64,000 nt of DNA. Source: Echinometra lucunter (Eukaryota > Echinodermata > Echinoidea > Camarodonta > Echinometridae). A program made the position numbers and the translations under genes. Location: NCBI GenBank assembly GCA_029962745.1, contig CM057157.1, positions 25,413,460 to 25,477,459 on the forward strand, written 5' to 3'. Every line of letters starts with the position of its first letter. The first letter of the stretch is position 1. The notes under the pieces are model-generated. The model was not told the DNA's origin, made no database searches, and saw nothing but the letters and a program-made list of their open reading frames with translations. Positions 19,740 through 58,416 of the stretch are shown here, one piece after another.

Positions 19740-20650
19740 TTAGAAAGAAGGGTGAAAATGACACAAGCATTGGAACAAAGAATAAGAAAGACACTAAGAA
19801 GGATGAGTGAAAAGATGACTAAGGAAAACACAATTGAAGAAAGAAAGATGAGATGACAGAAGGATGAAAACAAAGAAGTAAATAAGGAGAAACAGATAAA
19901 GACAATGATAGAAAAATAAAGAAACCATAAAGAAGGGCATGAGGAAAGATGAAAGAAGCAGAATAAAAGAAAAACATGCAAAGAAAAAGAGACGGGACAG
20001 GATAAAGTACAGAATAGCGTTACAGCAATACATGAAAGATCACACAAAGGCTAACAAATACAGAAAAAAGAGATATAGAGAAATTAAGCAAAGAATAACA
20101 TGAGGAAAGAGAAAATTGTAATAGGATGAAAAGAAAGAATTACTAAAGGAAAATAGAGAAGAGAAAGCAAAAAAATTAATAAAAAACCTAGGGAAGGATT
20201 GAAGGAAATATGAAAGAAGGGGAAAATGTAAGGAAAACAAAGGAAAATGAAAGAAAGCTAAAAATCAAGGCATAACAATGATAGAGAGAAATGGGAAGAT
20301 AGATCAGAGGAGTAAAGAGAAGAGGATATAAATATATACAAACACACAGGAAGAAACAAAGATGAAAGATGAAAACATACTACATATACCAAACAAAGAG
20401 AAAGAATGGATACAAGGACACATCAGAGAACATAATGAAAAATAGAAGAAAAAATGATAGAAGAAAAACAAAGAATAATTCAAAGAAAGGTAGAAAAAGA
20501 GAAAAGGAAAGGAAAGGAAAGGAAAGAAACAATAAAGAAGGATGGAAGGAACAATGAAAGTTGCTGAAATACAGGAACCAAAGCAAGGCCAAAAGAGAAG
20601 ATGATAGAAAGGTCAAGAAATTCGGTGAAAAATGAGGAAGAAAGAAAGAC
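19740..20650 (+). repeat. Purine-rich (GAAA/GGAA)n low-complexity tract
   Basis: About 900 bases of strongly strand-asymmetric purine sequence rich in AAAGAAAG, GATGA and GGAAAGGAAA words. Pyrimidine-rich open frames on the - strand (19733-20240, 20380-20721) are artefacts of this composition (Phe/Leu/Ser strings). Confidence 0.8.
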
Positions 20651-21000
20651 AGACGTTGACCTTTACTTCCTTGGTAAAACTGCGCAGTAAGCTGTGCAAA
20701 GGCAGAGCTCAACTTGCGCAAGAATCAGCTTTGACATATTCCTACAGATACGCTGTCCTGCAGACACCGTGTTTCAAATCATTGTTACATGTACATTATC
20801 TATTATGATTCAAGTGTGTGTTTCTGGCTTCAAAAATTAAGTGAACACCCCCTGGATTACTCTTGTATTTTAGAATTTGCCTTTCAATTTTTCATCTCAG
20901 AAATTAAACAGAAAGATTTGTGACTAAAAAATTATCCATACTCATGCAATTGAGACTTGAATTCCATATATCTTATTCAATAAATAATGAGGCAAATATG

Positions 21001-21500
21001 NNNNNNNNNNNNNNNNNNNNNNNNNNNNNNNNNNNNNNNNNNNNNNNNNNNNNNNNNNNNNNNNNNNNNNNNNNNNNNNNNNNNNNNNNNNNNNNNNNNN
21101 NNNNNNNNNNNNNNNNNNNNNNNNNNNNNNNNNNNNNNNNNNNNNNNNNNNNNNNNNNNNNNNNNNNNNNNNNNNNNNNNNNNNNNNNNNNNNNNNNNNN
21201 NNNNNNNNNNNNNNNNNNNNNNNNNNNNNNNNNNNNNNNNNNNNNNNNNNNNNNNNNNNNNNNNNNNNNNNNNNNNNNNNNNNNNNNNNNNNNNNNNNNN
21301 NNNNNNNNNNNNNNNNNNNNNNNNNNNNNNNNNNNNNNNNNNNNNNNNNNNNNNNNNNNNNNNNNNNNNNNNNNNNNNNNNNNNNNNNNNNNNNNNNNNN
21401 NNNNNNNNNNNNNNNNNNNNNNNNNNNNNNNNNNNNNNNNNNNNNNNNNNNNNNNNNNNNNNNNNNNNNNNNNNNNNNNNNNNNNNNNNNNNNNNNNNNN
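21001..21500. other. Assembly gap (500 N)
   Basis: Exactly 500 unknown bases, which suggests a scaffold gap of estimated or arbitrary size. It lies just beyond the last DIMT1 exon seen and could contain the missing 3' exon or exons. Confidence 0.97.
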
Positions 21501-21984
21501 GGCCCAGGTGTAGGTGAACAGTCATTTGAGAGCTTTATCACAGTTCTGCTGTATAAAGCTCTCTGAACCAAGACATTCAGAATATGAAAAGTCAGAGTAG
21601 ATTATGAAACTAAATTTATAACTATTTCTCTACCAGTCAGAGAAGACCCTATCCAATTCAAATAAGTAGTCACGAATGAAGTTTCAACAAAATGGAGACA
21701 CAATGCACTATGGAGAAATCACACTCCTTTTGAAGGGTTTGTAAAGGAAATCACCTTTTTAAAACAATTTTTTTTTTAAATTTTGAACAGTCTATTTATC
21801 ATCATAGTTATCATCATTCTTGATGGTGCTGCAGTGGTTGCTGCTACAAATAAAGGGAATATCCTTTTCCAAAATGAAGTGAATCATAAATATAAATAGA
21901 TTTTTCATAGTCATAAAGATGTTGGTCATTTTCAACTAGAAAATGTGATTAAACAAAATCATGACAGGAGCTGTTGAACGTTTT

Positions 21985-22180
21985 TTTTTGAGGGGGGGGG
22001 GGGGGGTGAGACCCAAACAGCTAGGGGTGGAGGTGGGGAGAGGGGGTTGGGGAGAGGGGGTTGGGGAAAGGGTTGGGGAGAGGGGGATGGGGAGAGGGGG
22101 TTGGGGAGAGGGGGTTGGGGAGAGGGTGGAGAGGGGGGGAGAGGGGGGAGAGGGGGTGGGGTGGATCCCCCCCCCCCCAG
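21985..22180 (+). repeat. G-rich minisatellite
   Basis: A G-run at about 21991-22006 is followed by 10 or more tandem variants of a 14-15 base unit, GGGGTTGGGGAGAG, then GGGGAGAG variants, closing with a C-run (22168-22178). Clusters of G-runs favour G-quadruplex formation on the + strand. Gly/Arg-rich and Pro-rich frames here are artefacts. Confidence 0.9.
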
Positions 22181-22578
22181 GTTCTCAGCCGTTGACAACG
22201 CAATCGCACTGAAACTCCGTACACATGTCACCCGCAACGTAATCTACAAAACTGTATAGTTAATATTATTTTTAAAATGAGCTCTCCAAAACTGCTAATT
22301 TTGAGTCCAGACACTATGTGTGATATTCTTAGCAAATATACTTGTATAATTTTTTTTTTTTTTCAATAAAAAGTGATATTCACAGAGCACATCATTTGTT
22401 CACAACATCCCTCCTCTTTGGGGTTTCAATTTTTTTGGATGCACTGTAGATAGATGCCTTGGTAAACCTTCTCAAAAGCAGACAGGCAGCAAGCAACCAA
22501 CGATGGTAAACCCTGTGATTTACATCATGGTATTGTCTCAAAGTTTTGGCTTAACAGAAAAAAAAATAGATGATCTTA

Positions 22579-48335
<25,757 letters not shown>

Positions 48336-48532
48336 CTTGACCCTGGCTCAGTCTTTCAAAGTGTTACTGAAAGAATGTCGATCGTAATTTTCGTTGAATT
48401 CACAAGTAACTCGTCTCAATAATAACCATGAATTTCTTTCCAAAATCGCACGTGTGTTATGATCTGTGACGTAATTAACCGTCATGAATATTCATACCAG
48501 ACCGGCGTGAATGAGATCAGCTGGGGCCCGTT
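48336..48532 (-). promoter_or_regulatory. Probable DIMT1 promoter / 5' UTR
   Basis: Only about 200 bases lie between the DIMT1 ATG (48335) and a foldback repeat starting at 48533. The stretch has a CACGTG E-box at 48449-48454 and a CRE-like TGACGTAA at 48467-48474, about 114-140 bases upstream of the ATG. A CACGTG box is common near ribosome-biogenesis genes controlled by Myc-type factors; its use here is inference. No TATA box is evident. Confidence 0.4.
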
Positions 48533-49530
48533 TCACGAAACCGTCATAAGTCAACTTCTCAGCTAAGATCGCCGCTAGTTGGCTAGTTGTCTGCTACGTG
48601 TTTCACGAAGCCGTGTTAGCCAAGATCAACGCCAACATCCCGACTAAGAACTTATGACGCCTCTGACCCTGTCATATCTTTTTTCGTTGATATGCAGCGC
48701 CATCACATGCCACTAATTTGGTAGGTTATGGCTGGCCAAAATGGAAGCTACATAGATGTAAAAAAATAATTCAAATCTATCTTTTCTAAGGGTTCCTGCA
48801 ATCAGTAACTCATCCTTGCTCATGTATAAATATTATATTTCATGTTTCATATGAAACGATCTGCAAAAAAGGTTTCCTAGGGGGTTTCTCCCGTGATTGT
48901 AACATCTCTCAAAAGAACGCAATTCTGCCACGTCAGGCAAGGCATAGTCAAAGGGATAGTCTGTAGATTTCAGACTCATATTTATTCAAAGATAATTTAT
49001 ATCGTAGATTTTTAAACAAAATACTTTTTAAGACATGTATTTTAGCTTGTAATTTACCAAAATTATGCATATCAACGTTTTGGTCAAGACGTGACGCTGG
49101 ATGAATATTTAATTTGCCTCCTTTTTCCGATCATGAACGTAGGGGTTTATTTTGCAAATCTAGTGTCCCGGGGGTACCCATCTTACGTTCAAAACGATAA
49201 TTAACTTAATTACTAAAACAGAATTTTATAAGTTTTTCTTTGGTGTAGTCTGCCTTCTTTGAAAATATCTTGTATCTATAACCCCATGCTACTATTTCTA
49301 AGCTTTGCCCTCACCAGATCACTCAAATAATTGCAGTTCTGATAATTTCTTGTTTACAAAATATATGTGTGATTGTGATCAAGGCTATGTGTTGTCACAT
49401 TTCCTCATCGATTCACGAGATATTTAGCTAGCATGCTCTTCGTGAAACGGTTTAGCAAGATTAGAGTCATCTCCGTAGTTGGTGGACAAAGATATGACTA
49501 ACTTGGCGTTGATTTCCAGAAACAGGCCCC
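48533..49530. mobile_element. Foldback element with GGGGCC ends
   Basis: Starts GGGGCCCGTTTCACGAAA and ends with inverted GGAAATCAACGCC-type sequence closing GAAACAGGCCCC. Inner inverted blocks: TTTCACGAAGCCGT / CTCTTCGTGAAACGGT and the AAGTCAACTT / TAACTTGGCG region. About 1 kb, non-coding. It adjoins the DIMT1 promoter. Confidence 0.6.
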
Positions 49531-49761
49531 TGGATCATATCGGGGCGATTTTTTTTTCCGTACATGGAAACGCAAATCCTCCTTGTGCGCATGTGCGTGG
49601 ACTTCTTGCTGGACTTTTCCATAGGCAATCCACGCAATCCCATTGACTGTCACGTACGACTCATTGACGATTGTTAGTAGTCTTCGCGCGCAGACCCTAT
49701 CGCTGATACTTGTTGCGTTCGCGCAGGCACTGATTTTTTTTTTTTCTCCAATAATGCTCAT

Positions 49762-49762
<1 letters not shown>

Positions 49763-49829
<67 letters not shown>

Positions 49830-49848
49830 ACTCTCTCTCTCTCTCTCC
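49763..49848 (+). repeat. (CT)n microsatellite
   Basis: About 40 CT units with two ACT interruptions. Confidence 0.95.
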
Positions 49849-50584
49849 AATGTACTCGCACTCTCCATCACTCTGTATTAGTACTACTAGTACTTATTTC
49901 AAATGTTCTGCTGAGGGCCAGAAAGCCATTTACTAAAAGCACAACAAATGCCCTTAATTCTGGCTCTCAACCAACTATGGGATCGATGTTGCTTGTACGA
50001 GTGGTACATAGTGAGGGGAGTCTAACGCTGGAAAAGTATCGAGTCAAAATACTAAATGTACAGTTGAAAATATAATTGTATTTCCAAGTGTAAGGAACAA
50101 GCATCCATCACACCACCAGAAACATATAGGCCTTTAACAAAAACTAACAACAGCAACAGCTTAAACAACAAAGAAAGAGGAAGGCAGCTCAGAAAGTACC
50201 TCTTCTATCAGGCAGCTTAAGATTGCAATCGGTTGCTTATCTCCACATCATTTTCATATTTATTTAATTAAAAATGATGTTTTCTCTTATTTTCGTTTAT
50301 AAAAGTGCAACCACACACACCACACTGACTACTCATTAAATGTAGGCCAGTAATATAGGCCTACATAAAAAAAAAGGTATATTAGAAAGACAATCTTAGG
50401 GTTGCATTTTACATCGACTGTTTTTTCGCAATGAAGAACATGAAATTTACAATGCAGTTATAATATAATTGTTAAAGGGTCTGTTGTTTTTTAAAAATAT
50501 CTTTTCAATTCAACTGTAATAGAAAAAAAATTATACTGATGATATTATTTTTAAAAATGTATACAAAACGATAACTAGTTACCA

Positions 50585-50803
50585 ACCTACTACTACCACC
50601 ACCACCACAACCACCACCACCAACACCACCACCACTACTACTACTATTACTACTACTACCACTACTACCACTACGACTACCACTACCACTACTACCACTA
50701 CTATTACTACTACTACCACTACTACTACCACCACTACTACTACCACTACGACTACCACTACCACTACTACTACCACTACTACCACTACTACTACTACTAC
50801 CAG
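50585..50803 (+). repeat. (CTA/CCA)n trinucleotide repeat
   Basis: About 220 bases of ACT/ACC triplets. A long - strand poly-Val frame is an artefact. A G-run (50820-50833) and C-run (50881-50892) follow. Confidence 0.95.
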
Positions 50804-51014
50804 AGGCGTCGATCTTGGGGTGGGGGGGGGGGAAGCAACCCCACCAAAGAAAATTTCGAGGGGGGCAAAGATATCATTTTGCCCCCCCCCCCAATAATTT
50901 CCCAACAAAAAAAAAGGAAAAAAGGAGAAAGAAAGAAGAAAGAGAAAAGAAAGGAAAAGGAAGGAAGGAAGTGAAATGAAAGCGGAAAACAAGGAAAAAG
51001 AAAGAAAATAGGAC

Positions 51015-52075
51015 ATTGGGAAGCGCTCGCTCGCTGGCATTTAAGTATCCTAACCAATGCCGACAATAATTACTATTCTTATGAAAGGAAATTGGTTTGC
51101 ATCTTGTGTTTCTATCCAATGTTATACTATTCTTCTACTCATGATAATATAACCAAACAAGATATCACTCCAAGTAATCGAGCGGTCAGTTAACCTAAAA
51201 ATAGATACACTTTCAGGTGATAACGGCCTAGATTTAAAAAAAAAAAAAAAAAAAAAAAACATATTTTTCGTTAGCTCGCTCGCTACTCTCGCAGGTAAAA
51301 GCTAGATACAAGATGATTTCGGGCAGCAAGTAGCTTGTTATAGCAGCGAGATTCCAAAATACCATTATATTTGGGCGGAGAGGTGGTTGACAGTTTTTGG
51401 GACGAATCCATATAATTTTGTAGGGGATCGGTCGTTGACTTTGCTCGCTATGGTAGAAACAGAATGGATTCGGACTGCAAGCGAGGTAACTAAAACAGCG
51501 TCATATTCGGCACACAGGTGATCGGGCTATTATTTAGATATCATACAGACATGAAGGTTTAGAGTATATTCTGATGATAATAATAATAATAATATTCCGT
51601 TCTTGTATAGCGCATATCACATTATTATCGCTTTATTAATATATATTATGATGACGAAATAACACTTCTATCATATGGAAAAGGGTATATTTTTCCTCGC
51701 TCGCTGCGCTCGCTCATTTGATATTAATGGCCTCGAAAAGCAAACGTATTCGGTAAGTGAGATGAGACCGAATAGATAATGTAGATGTTTCATGGACTCA
51801 CAGAGTCACAGTGTAATTTGCCGTAGGGGTTATTACTTCTACCATCAAAAACAGTGTGTGCTTCCTCGCTCGCTTCGCTCGCTCATAATATTAAAAAACA
51901 GAGTGGTTTTGGGGGCAGCAACAATGGACCAGCGATGTGACAAAATAGGGTTCATGTTTGGCAGCGAGGCAAATATATATATACATTAGGTATCATATAT
52001 GCCTATAGTGTATTTTGATAACTAAACCCTTCTCTCACAACAAGAAATTTGATATTTTTTGCTCGCTCGCAAAAT
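51015..52075 (+). repeat. Degenerate long-period repeat marked by CTCGCTCGCT
   Basis: The word CTCGCTCGCT (often CTCGCTCGCTNCGCTCGCTC) recurs near 51025, 51275, 51440 (partial), 51697, 51866 and 52061, spaced about 165-260 bases. Intervening DNA shares weaker words (ATTCGG, GCAGCGAG, ATATCAT). It looks like a diverged tandem array or a repeat family with these boxes. Confidence 0.5.
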
Positions 52076-52159
52076 AAAAAAGAACGTTTCACAATCTAGC
52101 AAGATGCGTATTTCCCCAAATTGCAAACGTTTCACGTTGATATAGGCCTATCTGTTATA

Positions 52160-52236
52160 TGTGTGTGTGTTTGTGGTTGTGTGCGTGTAAGTGTGGGTGT
52201 GTGTGCATGTGTGTGAGTGTGTGTGTGCACAAATAC

Positions 52237-52284
<48 letters not shown>
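52160..52284 (+). repeat. (GT)n then (AT)n microsatellites
   Basis: GT-rich run 52160-52230 followed by a clean AT run 52240-52284. Confidence 0.95.
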
Positions 52285-52287
<3 letters not shown>

Positions 52288-53755
52288 TAAGTCGCTGCTC
52301 CTTGAGTAATCTTTACCAGACAGTTGCCAGGGTCTCTGGAAACTCCCTGCTTATAATACCAATATGTGTCACTAGAAATTTCTTGATCGACATTTATCAA
52401 TTCCAGAGCAACAGAGGTGATAAATCAAATTCATAAAGGCAAAATCATGTTTAGAATGATATCAAACACTGTGTTCGTTCATCTTAATTTTTATCTCCTA
52501 AAATACAAGGATTTCCGGGTAATGGTTCCTTTTGAAATCGTACTTTGTGCTGCCTTTGAACCGTGATTCCTGTATTCCACATTGTCAAATGTTGCTTTAT
52601 TTCAGTAATCTTATGCAGACAAATTAGATGAAAACAGTGGCCATGACGATGGAGATTTCATCATGTAAATTAGAGAGACCTGTTTTGCAGATCAATTATC
52701 AACATTGTTTGATGTCCGTATTCTCACCATCCTGTTTTCTCTACCGTTTATATTTATTTTGGAAGAAGAAAAAGTGAAATATTCACATTTGTGTGTTGAA
52801 TGTGAAAGTCTTTGCTTATATCTTGAAAGAATTATTTCATTGCAATGAGAATTGTTAACACAAACTTACAAAAAAATCCATTATCTATTTTTTCCAGAAT
52901 GAATGGTCATGAAATAAGTTCTTTTCTCTCTCTTCACTTTTATTTACTTGAAACAGATATGAAATTGTTAAAATTGTTAAATACCAAAGTGAGGAATTTG
53001 TTTTTCCTTTTCAAATCATTAACATATTGAATACAGCTATTGTGTAAATATTGTGTAAATACCTATAAGGCAGTCATGCCATTAAGGGCCATTGCGTATT
53101 TATTGATAATTTCTAAGCACTGCCTGTAATAGATTCAATGTGTGAACCCAGTCTTTAGGCCAATTTCATCAACAAATTGATACGACCCATTCACTACAGG
53201 GACATGATTTTAATGGATTACTTTTATCCGTTTACTTTCTGTCTTCGTCGTTGGTGCATTTCCATGAAGTCAGTACAGCATAAAAGTGGCTCGTTATTCG
53301 ATTTCCTTTTAAATTTTGTTCATTACCAAGGGATAAGATGAAAGGAAAAATTAAACTCCGTTTCTCCTTCTCCGTCAAAAAAGCGTGCTTTCTTTGTGCT
53401 TTCGTGTGTTTTTAACGTTTACTCGAGCCAAATTTTTATTGGTTTAAAAAGAACAAACAAAGAAATAAACACACAAAGAAATAAAAGAAAAAGCTAAAAT
53501 ATATAGTACCACCTGCCTATACTTTTCAAGATCGGATAGTACATGTATTAGCATGACTACTATTATACTTGCTTAAATAAGGATGATTGTAAGATTTGCT
53601 TTTATGTTGAGAATATGATATAAACCTCACCCCATCCCTTTTTGAGGGGATATTTTGTCCGCATGTTCCTTACTTCTTATGTGTATGTGGGGGATGGCCT
53701 TGCGACCCTTATTTTTTAAGGAGGGATGGGGATGTAACAGTGCTAGTGAGTGAGC
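52285..53755. other. Non-coding AT-rich DNA
   Basis: No gene, foldback or transposon end recognised. Confidence 0.4.
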
Positions 53756-53900
53756 GTGGCCGATGGAAAGTGACGATGCTGAGTGTGCAATGAAAGGTGT
53801 GCGATGGAAAGAGTGCACTATGAAGTGTGCGATGTAAAGTGTCCGATGTGAAGCGTGCGATTGAAAGTGTGTGATGTAAAATGTTCGCTCTGAAAAGTGT
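53756..53900 (+). repeat. Short minisatellite, GTGTGCGATGGAAA-like unit
   Basis: About nine degenerate units of 13-16 bases (GTGTGCGATG with AAA/TAAA/GAA linkers). The - strand His/Phe-rich frame here is an artefact of the repeat. Confidence 0.8.
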
Positions 53901-54986
53901 GTTAGAAAATATGTGTCATTGCCAAGCATACGATGTTGAAGTTGTCAACGTGCAAATCGAGAACCGATTCAGGAAAATCTGGAAGTGCAGTGGCGCTGTA
54001 ACTGGTCGGCTGCCTTCCCCTCCCCATCTCCATGATCTCATTTTCAAACTCAAGTGAAATAGATGATACCATAATAATGAAAGTGACATACAGTACTAGA
54101 AATAAGGATGATTATCAAGGACATTATAATTATAAAATGAAAACACGTTGATGCCGGCAATTATCCAAATGAACTTTGTAATGATTTCATGAAGTTTTTA
54201 TGGAAATATAATTGATCGAATCAAATTGATGGTACGAGTGACAAGACGGTTGGCTCGAACGAACTCATTTAAGAGAGTGCTGCTTTTTAGTATAGAATGC
54301 ACTAATAATATTAATGGCTTCGCATGTTTTTGTAATCTTTTTTATCATCGGAACTGAAAAAAAAAAAGAAATGAAAAAAATATACATATATGAAATGAAA
54401 TGGTGTCATTCACACCAATTCAATGGAAATCGGGAGTAGATCCACGATTTCATTAACTCTATTTCCAATTGCCATGGCTACCATGAGTTGACAGCCAAGT
54501 CAGTCAAATTTGGTTTGTATGTTTTTCTAATACCATTTTGGTTAACAAGAAATTCGTGGAAGATATGGGTTAAACATTTCTTCTAATTTTGTGAAGGGTC
54601 TAAATATGAAGTGATAATGATTATAAATTGGTTTAAAAATATCTTTATGGTTTCCTTTATCTTCTGTGTTACAAAATTGCTCCAAAAACACTAGATATAC
54701 TGAGAATTATTGAAAATATTGTACTTTTTCGAATTTCCCTTTAGATTTTATCATTTTTTGCAGAGGAATGCCCGAGCGGAAACACTAATTTGAGGCGGTG
54801 TAGCCTGCGGTCGCCGGTCGCTACCAGCACCATCCAGGGCAGAACCGACTAAAAAATGGTCAAATACCAACTCCTCTACTCGCTCTCTATACATCAGAAT
54901 TTAACAATCAATCTCTGACTGCTCACTGTCTCGGACGTTAACACAACGTAAGTCTCAGTTCTGTGATGTCGCTTACAGGAATTCTA

Positions 54987-56378
54987 CAGTGCGTATAAAA
55001 AAGTACATACTTTGAAAATATTCTCCAAAATCTTAATTTCACAATATCAATATGATATTTTCTTTTGCAGTCATGGGTGATGGTATTTTCTATCTTACGA
55101 CTCTATGAGTAGTGACAATATTAAATGCTTGAGTGAGTACTGGCTACTTTTGTAAAACTCACGAAAATTGGTTTGCGCAAAAATGCCTCATTCTTGAGTT
55201 TGAACAAAGTGAGGAGCAGGCAGTAACTGCATGTTCTCTGTTAAGTATCAATAATCGATTTGAACAATCATTCAATTCTTAACCCTAACCTAACAGTGCA
55301 CACCAACAGTGATTTATCAAGAGGAGGGGCGGTATGCTCCCAAGACAAAGGTTAAATGTATCTTGACTCCTGCGTTCTTGTACAAGCATAATGAGAATAG
55401 CAAGTTGCACTAATATTTTTTTCCCTGGGCCTTCAAGGGAAGCTACACCAGCTTCACCCAATTTCTGGATCGCCACTGCCCTCACCCTTCTCCCCAAAAC
55501 TCCATCACCATTGCAAGTGGTGTCTTTTTGTATCATCACAAGTCATCTGCACCAACAGACCAATACACATTTTTGCCTGAGGCGTGTTGGAAAGATTGAA
55601 TGTAATAACAGGAGAACACTCACATTTATTATGTTCTTCTTCAAATTTCTTATTCCTAGTAAATGTTACAAGACCCCATAAACAACTGTATGAAGAATAA
55701 GAATGTAAAAGAGAAATAATTTTTTTTATCAAAATGCTCAAAATAATGTTTCAACATTTCTTCAATCAAACATGTACATGCGGAAGATAATTATCATCAT
55801 GCAGTGCATCCTTTCGACACGCCCCAGTGAGTAACGCATCCTCAACTGGTTCTAACAGACGGGACAAAGAAAGAAACCAAATTGAATGTTCAGAACCAGA
55901 ATTTGTTCCTCTCCCTTCTTGAAATTGGAATATTTTTGGTCCATCTTCCTGTAATGCGTTGCAATTTGTATCCTTTCGACATGCTCCAGTCAAAAATGGA
56001 ATTGTGTGCAGAAAGACATAATCTGTAATGTTTTGTGTGGGACGTTTGAGTGTGGGAGAAGGGTGGGAACGTGCCACTAGGTACAGGATTAAGGATTAAA
56101 TGATTGTTCAGATCAATAATTATTGATACTGAAAGAACATGCAGTTGCTGCCTGATAGGTTCTTTGATCAAATGCAAGATTGAGGCATTTTTGCGCAAAC
56201 AATTTTTTTGGATTTTTCTTACAAAAATAGCCAATACTCACTCAAGCGTAAAATATTGTCAGTACTCATAGTGTCATCAGATGGAACCCATAATGAATAG
56301 GAAAAAAATCATATCGAAATTGTGAAATTATGATTCTGGAGGATATTCTGAAAGTGTGTACTTTTTTGATGCGCACTG
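54987..56378. mobile_element. Tc1/mariner-like non-autonomous element with ~300-bp arms
   Basis: Ends CAGTGCGTATAAAAAAGTAC and the inverted GTACTTTTTTGATGCGCACTG, flanked by TA on both sides (54985-54986, 56379-56380). Inverted arms extend about 300 bases (GAATATCCTCC, TGAGTGAGTACTGGC / GCCAATACTCACTCA, TTGCGCAAAAATGCCTCA / TGAGGCATTTTTGCGCAA). Interior frames do not resemble a transposase. Superfamily is inferred from TA and the CAGTG ends. Confidence 0.75.
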
Positions 56379-56642
56379 TATATCAATCTCTCGTTGAAAT
56401 GAAATAGTATCGGTCTCTCATTATCAGTGTAAGAAGTCTGAAGCGAGAGTAAAATAATTAATGTACAACGATGGCGAAAATGAAGCAAAGCCGAACTGGG
56501 CTGGGCGTCCCACGAAACATAACGAAAGGCCCCGCATCCAAGCCTCTCCCCGATTCATCTTCTAACATTAATTATGATGTGTCATATCTTAGACCAATTA
56601 AAACCCCCTTTCAAAGTAAAAAAAAACAAAAAAAAAATATTT

Positions 56643-56712
56643 TAATTATTATTATTATTATTATTATTATTGCTGTTGTTGTTGTTATTATCATTATCAT
56701 AATAATAAAAAC
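56643..56712 (+). repeat. (ATT/GTT)n microsatellite
   Basis: ATT repeats passing into GTT and ATC repeats. Confidence 0.9.
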
Positions 56713-56719
56713 ACGTGAC

Positions 56720-58416
56720 CTCTATCGTCTCAAAATACACCTGACTTAGAACCGCAAAATATGTCCGGGGACGTTAAATATTAGTATGCATAACAATCTT
56801 GAAGTCCCCCAAAAGATGAAAAGGTTGCTTTAACATCTTTTGTTAACGCGACGATCATTAATACAATTATCGGAACTGTCTGCATACTCGACGGAACTCC
56901 TGTACGAATTTCATTAAAGTCTACAAAATAAATTGGAGCTCTAGTTTAAGTAGACAACCAGGGCAACCAAATCTCATAGAATTTTCATCTCCTTTAGTTA
57001 TCTCCTTCACAATGAAACATAAAAAATCTGAGCACATCTCATTACATGTTTTATAGGCTTTCAAAGTTTCATAATTTGTCAAAATTAATGTCCGTCCGTG
57101 ACAAACCGCTCAGGCTCATCCCTAGTTTTCCTTGTCAATAAACTTTTCACCTTAAACTCTCGAAACTTTTCCATTAGGGACCTTGGCTTTTTAACAGCCT
57201 ATCGCCACCTACACAAAAGAAGAAGAAGAAGAAGAGGAAGAAATGCACGCGGCTATATTTTGTGCAATTTTGTAACTCTCACTTTTTTTGTTCCCTTTGG
57301 TATCAGTTATAGATCAAATTTTCAATCAAGATTCTCCATATTTCCAGTTATTATAATGAAAAATAAAATGTGACACTATACTATTTCGCACATAATATTC
57401 TATGTTTTTTCTTTTGTATTATGAATAGTGCCTACGTAGACTTGGTGACCTTTGAAAATCTCGACCATGCTTAATTGAACAGATGAAATTTCCCTACCTC
57501 TGTGGAAAACATAGAAATGATTCGACAAAAAGACATGAGTGGAAAATGTGTAATTTTAGCATTTTTAAAATTTTTTATAATTTAGCAAATTTGGTCGGAA
57601 TTAGGCCATAATATAGACATAAAGGACTTACAATATCATTATCAGTGATCACTTTTGCAAGCAAGTTAGGATTCAATACGATTTTTTTCAATTATTAACT
57701 ACCAACAGCTCTTTGATAATGCGAATCGTACAATATTTTCAACATAAAGACAATAAAATTCCTCTTTTGGAATTATCTCAATGAAATTAGCCTAAAAGCA
57801 AATCGTACAAATGGAAAGTAAATGGCCCGTGAGAGCGCATGGTTAAACGTCGAACAGACTATTTCTGCAATGAGAAAGTGATCAGATAATGAACGCTTTT
57901 AAATATTAAAAGGGCATTGTTCATAAGAGCAATTTTTTTCTTTTTAAAATAAAATCACGATATGAATACAGAAACTTAGCGTGAAGGAAGAGGCGTGAGT
58001 TAGTGTGACAGTACGACAGTCGTCACTCGAGGAAACAAACGTATTTGGTAAATGATGGGGAACATTCTTGCTCAGTAATTTGAATGAATCTCAAGGAAGT
58101 CACAACAGCATATGGCATGCTCGTGAAGTAAAGAGAGAATGTTTACATCTGTTTTGATCTACAGTTTTGGTTTGATTTTAATATCGGGGATTGTAGTAGG
58201 CCTAAACCTTCTCTCGGTGGCATTTTTATCTACTATTTCAGTGTTTCTGCTAACTGACTTGTTTCTACTGTCAGTGGCTTGGAGAAACCTAATCAGCACA
58301 AAATGATTCTTCATGAACAGAAATGGGTAGTGACATCAAGATAATTTTCTACCAACTGAATATGTGAAACCTCACCGAGTAGTAAAACGACAAAGCATCC
58401 AAAAGCATCTTCTGCG
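56720..58416. other. Intergenic DNA upstream of the GPCR
   Basis: No coding region recognised. A short GAA run lies at 57219-57241. The GPCR promoter, if any, would be near the right end; no clear motif is seen. Confidence 0.4.

Noticed and set aside
19733..20721. Multi-pass membrane proteins (Phe/Leu-rich) on the - strand
   Set aside because: Complement of a purine-rich low-complexity tract; no domain or splice evidence.
20920..21571. Long open frames over 21001-21500
   Set aside because: They consist of unknown bases; no sequence supports them.
21959..22259. Gly-rich or Pro-rich proteins
   Set aside because: All frames are translations of the G-rich minisatellite.
50579..51040. 153-codon poly-Val protein on the - strand
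   Set aside because: Product of an ACT/ACC microsatellite.
55391..56234. Transposase in the TA-flanked element
   Set aside because: The four overlapping frames are short, occur on both strands and lack DDE-type motifs.
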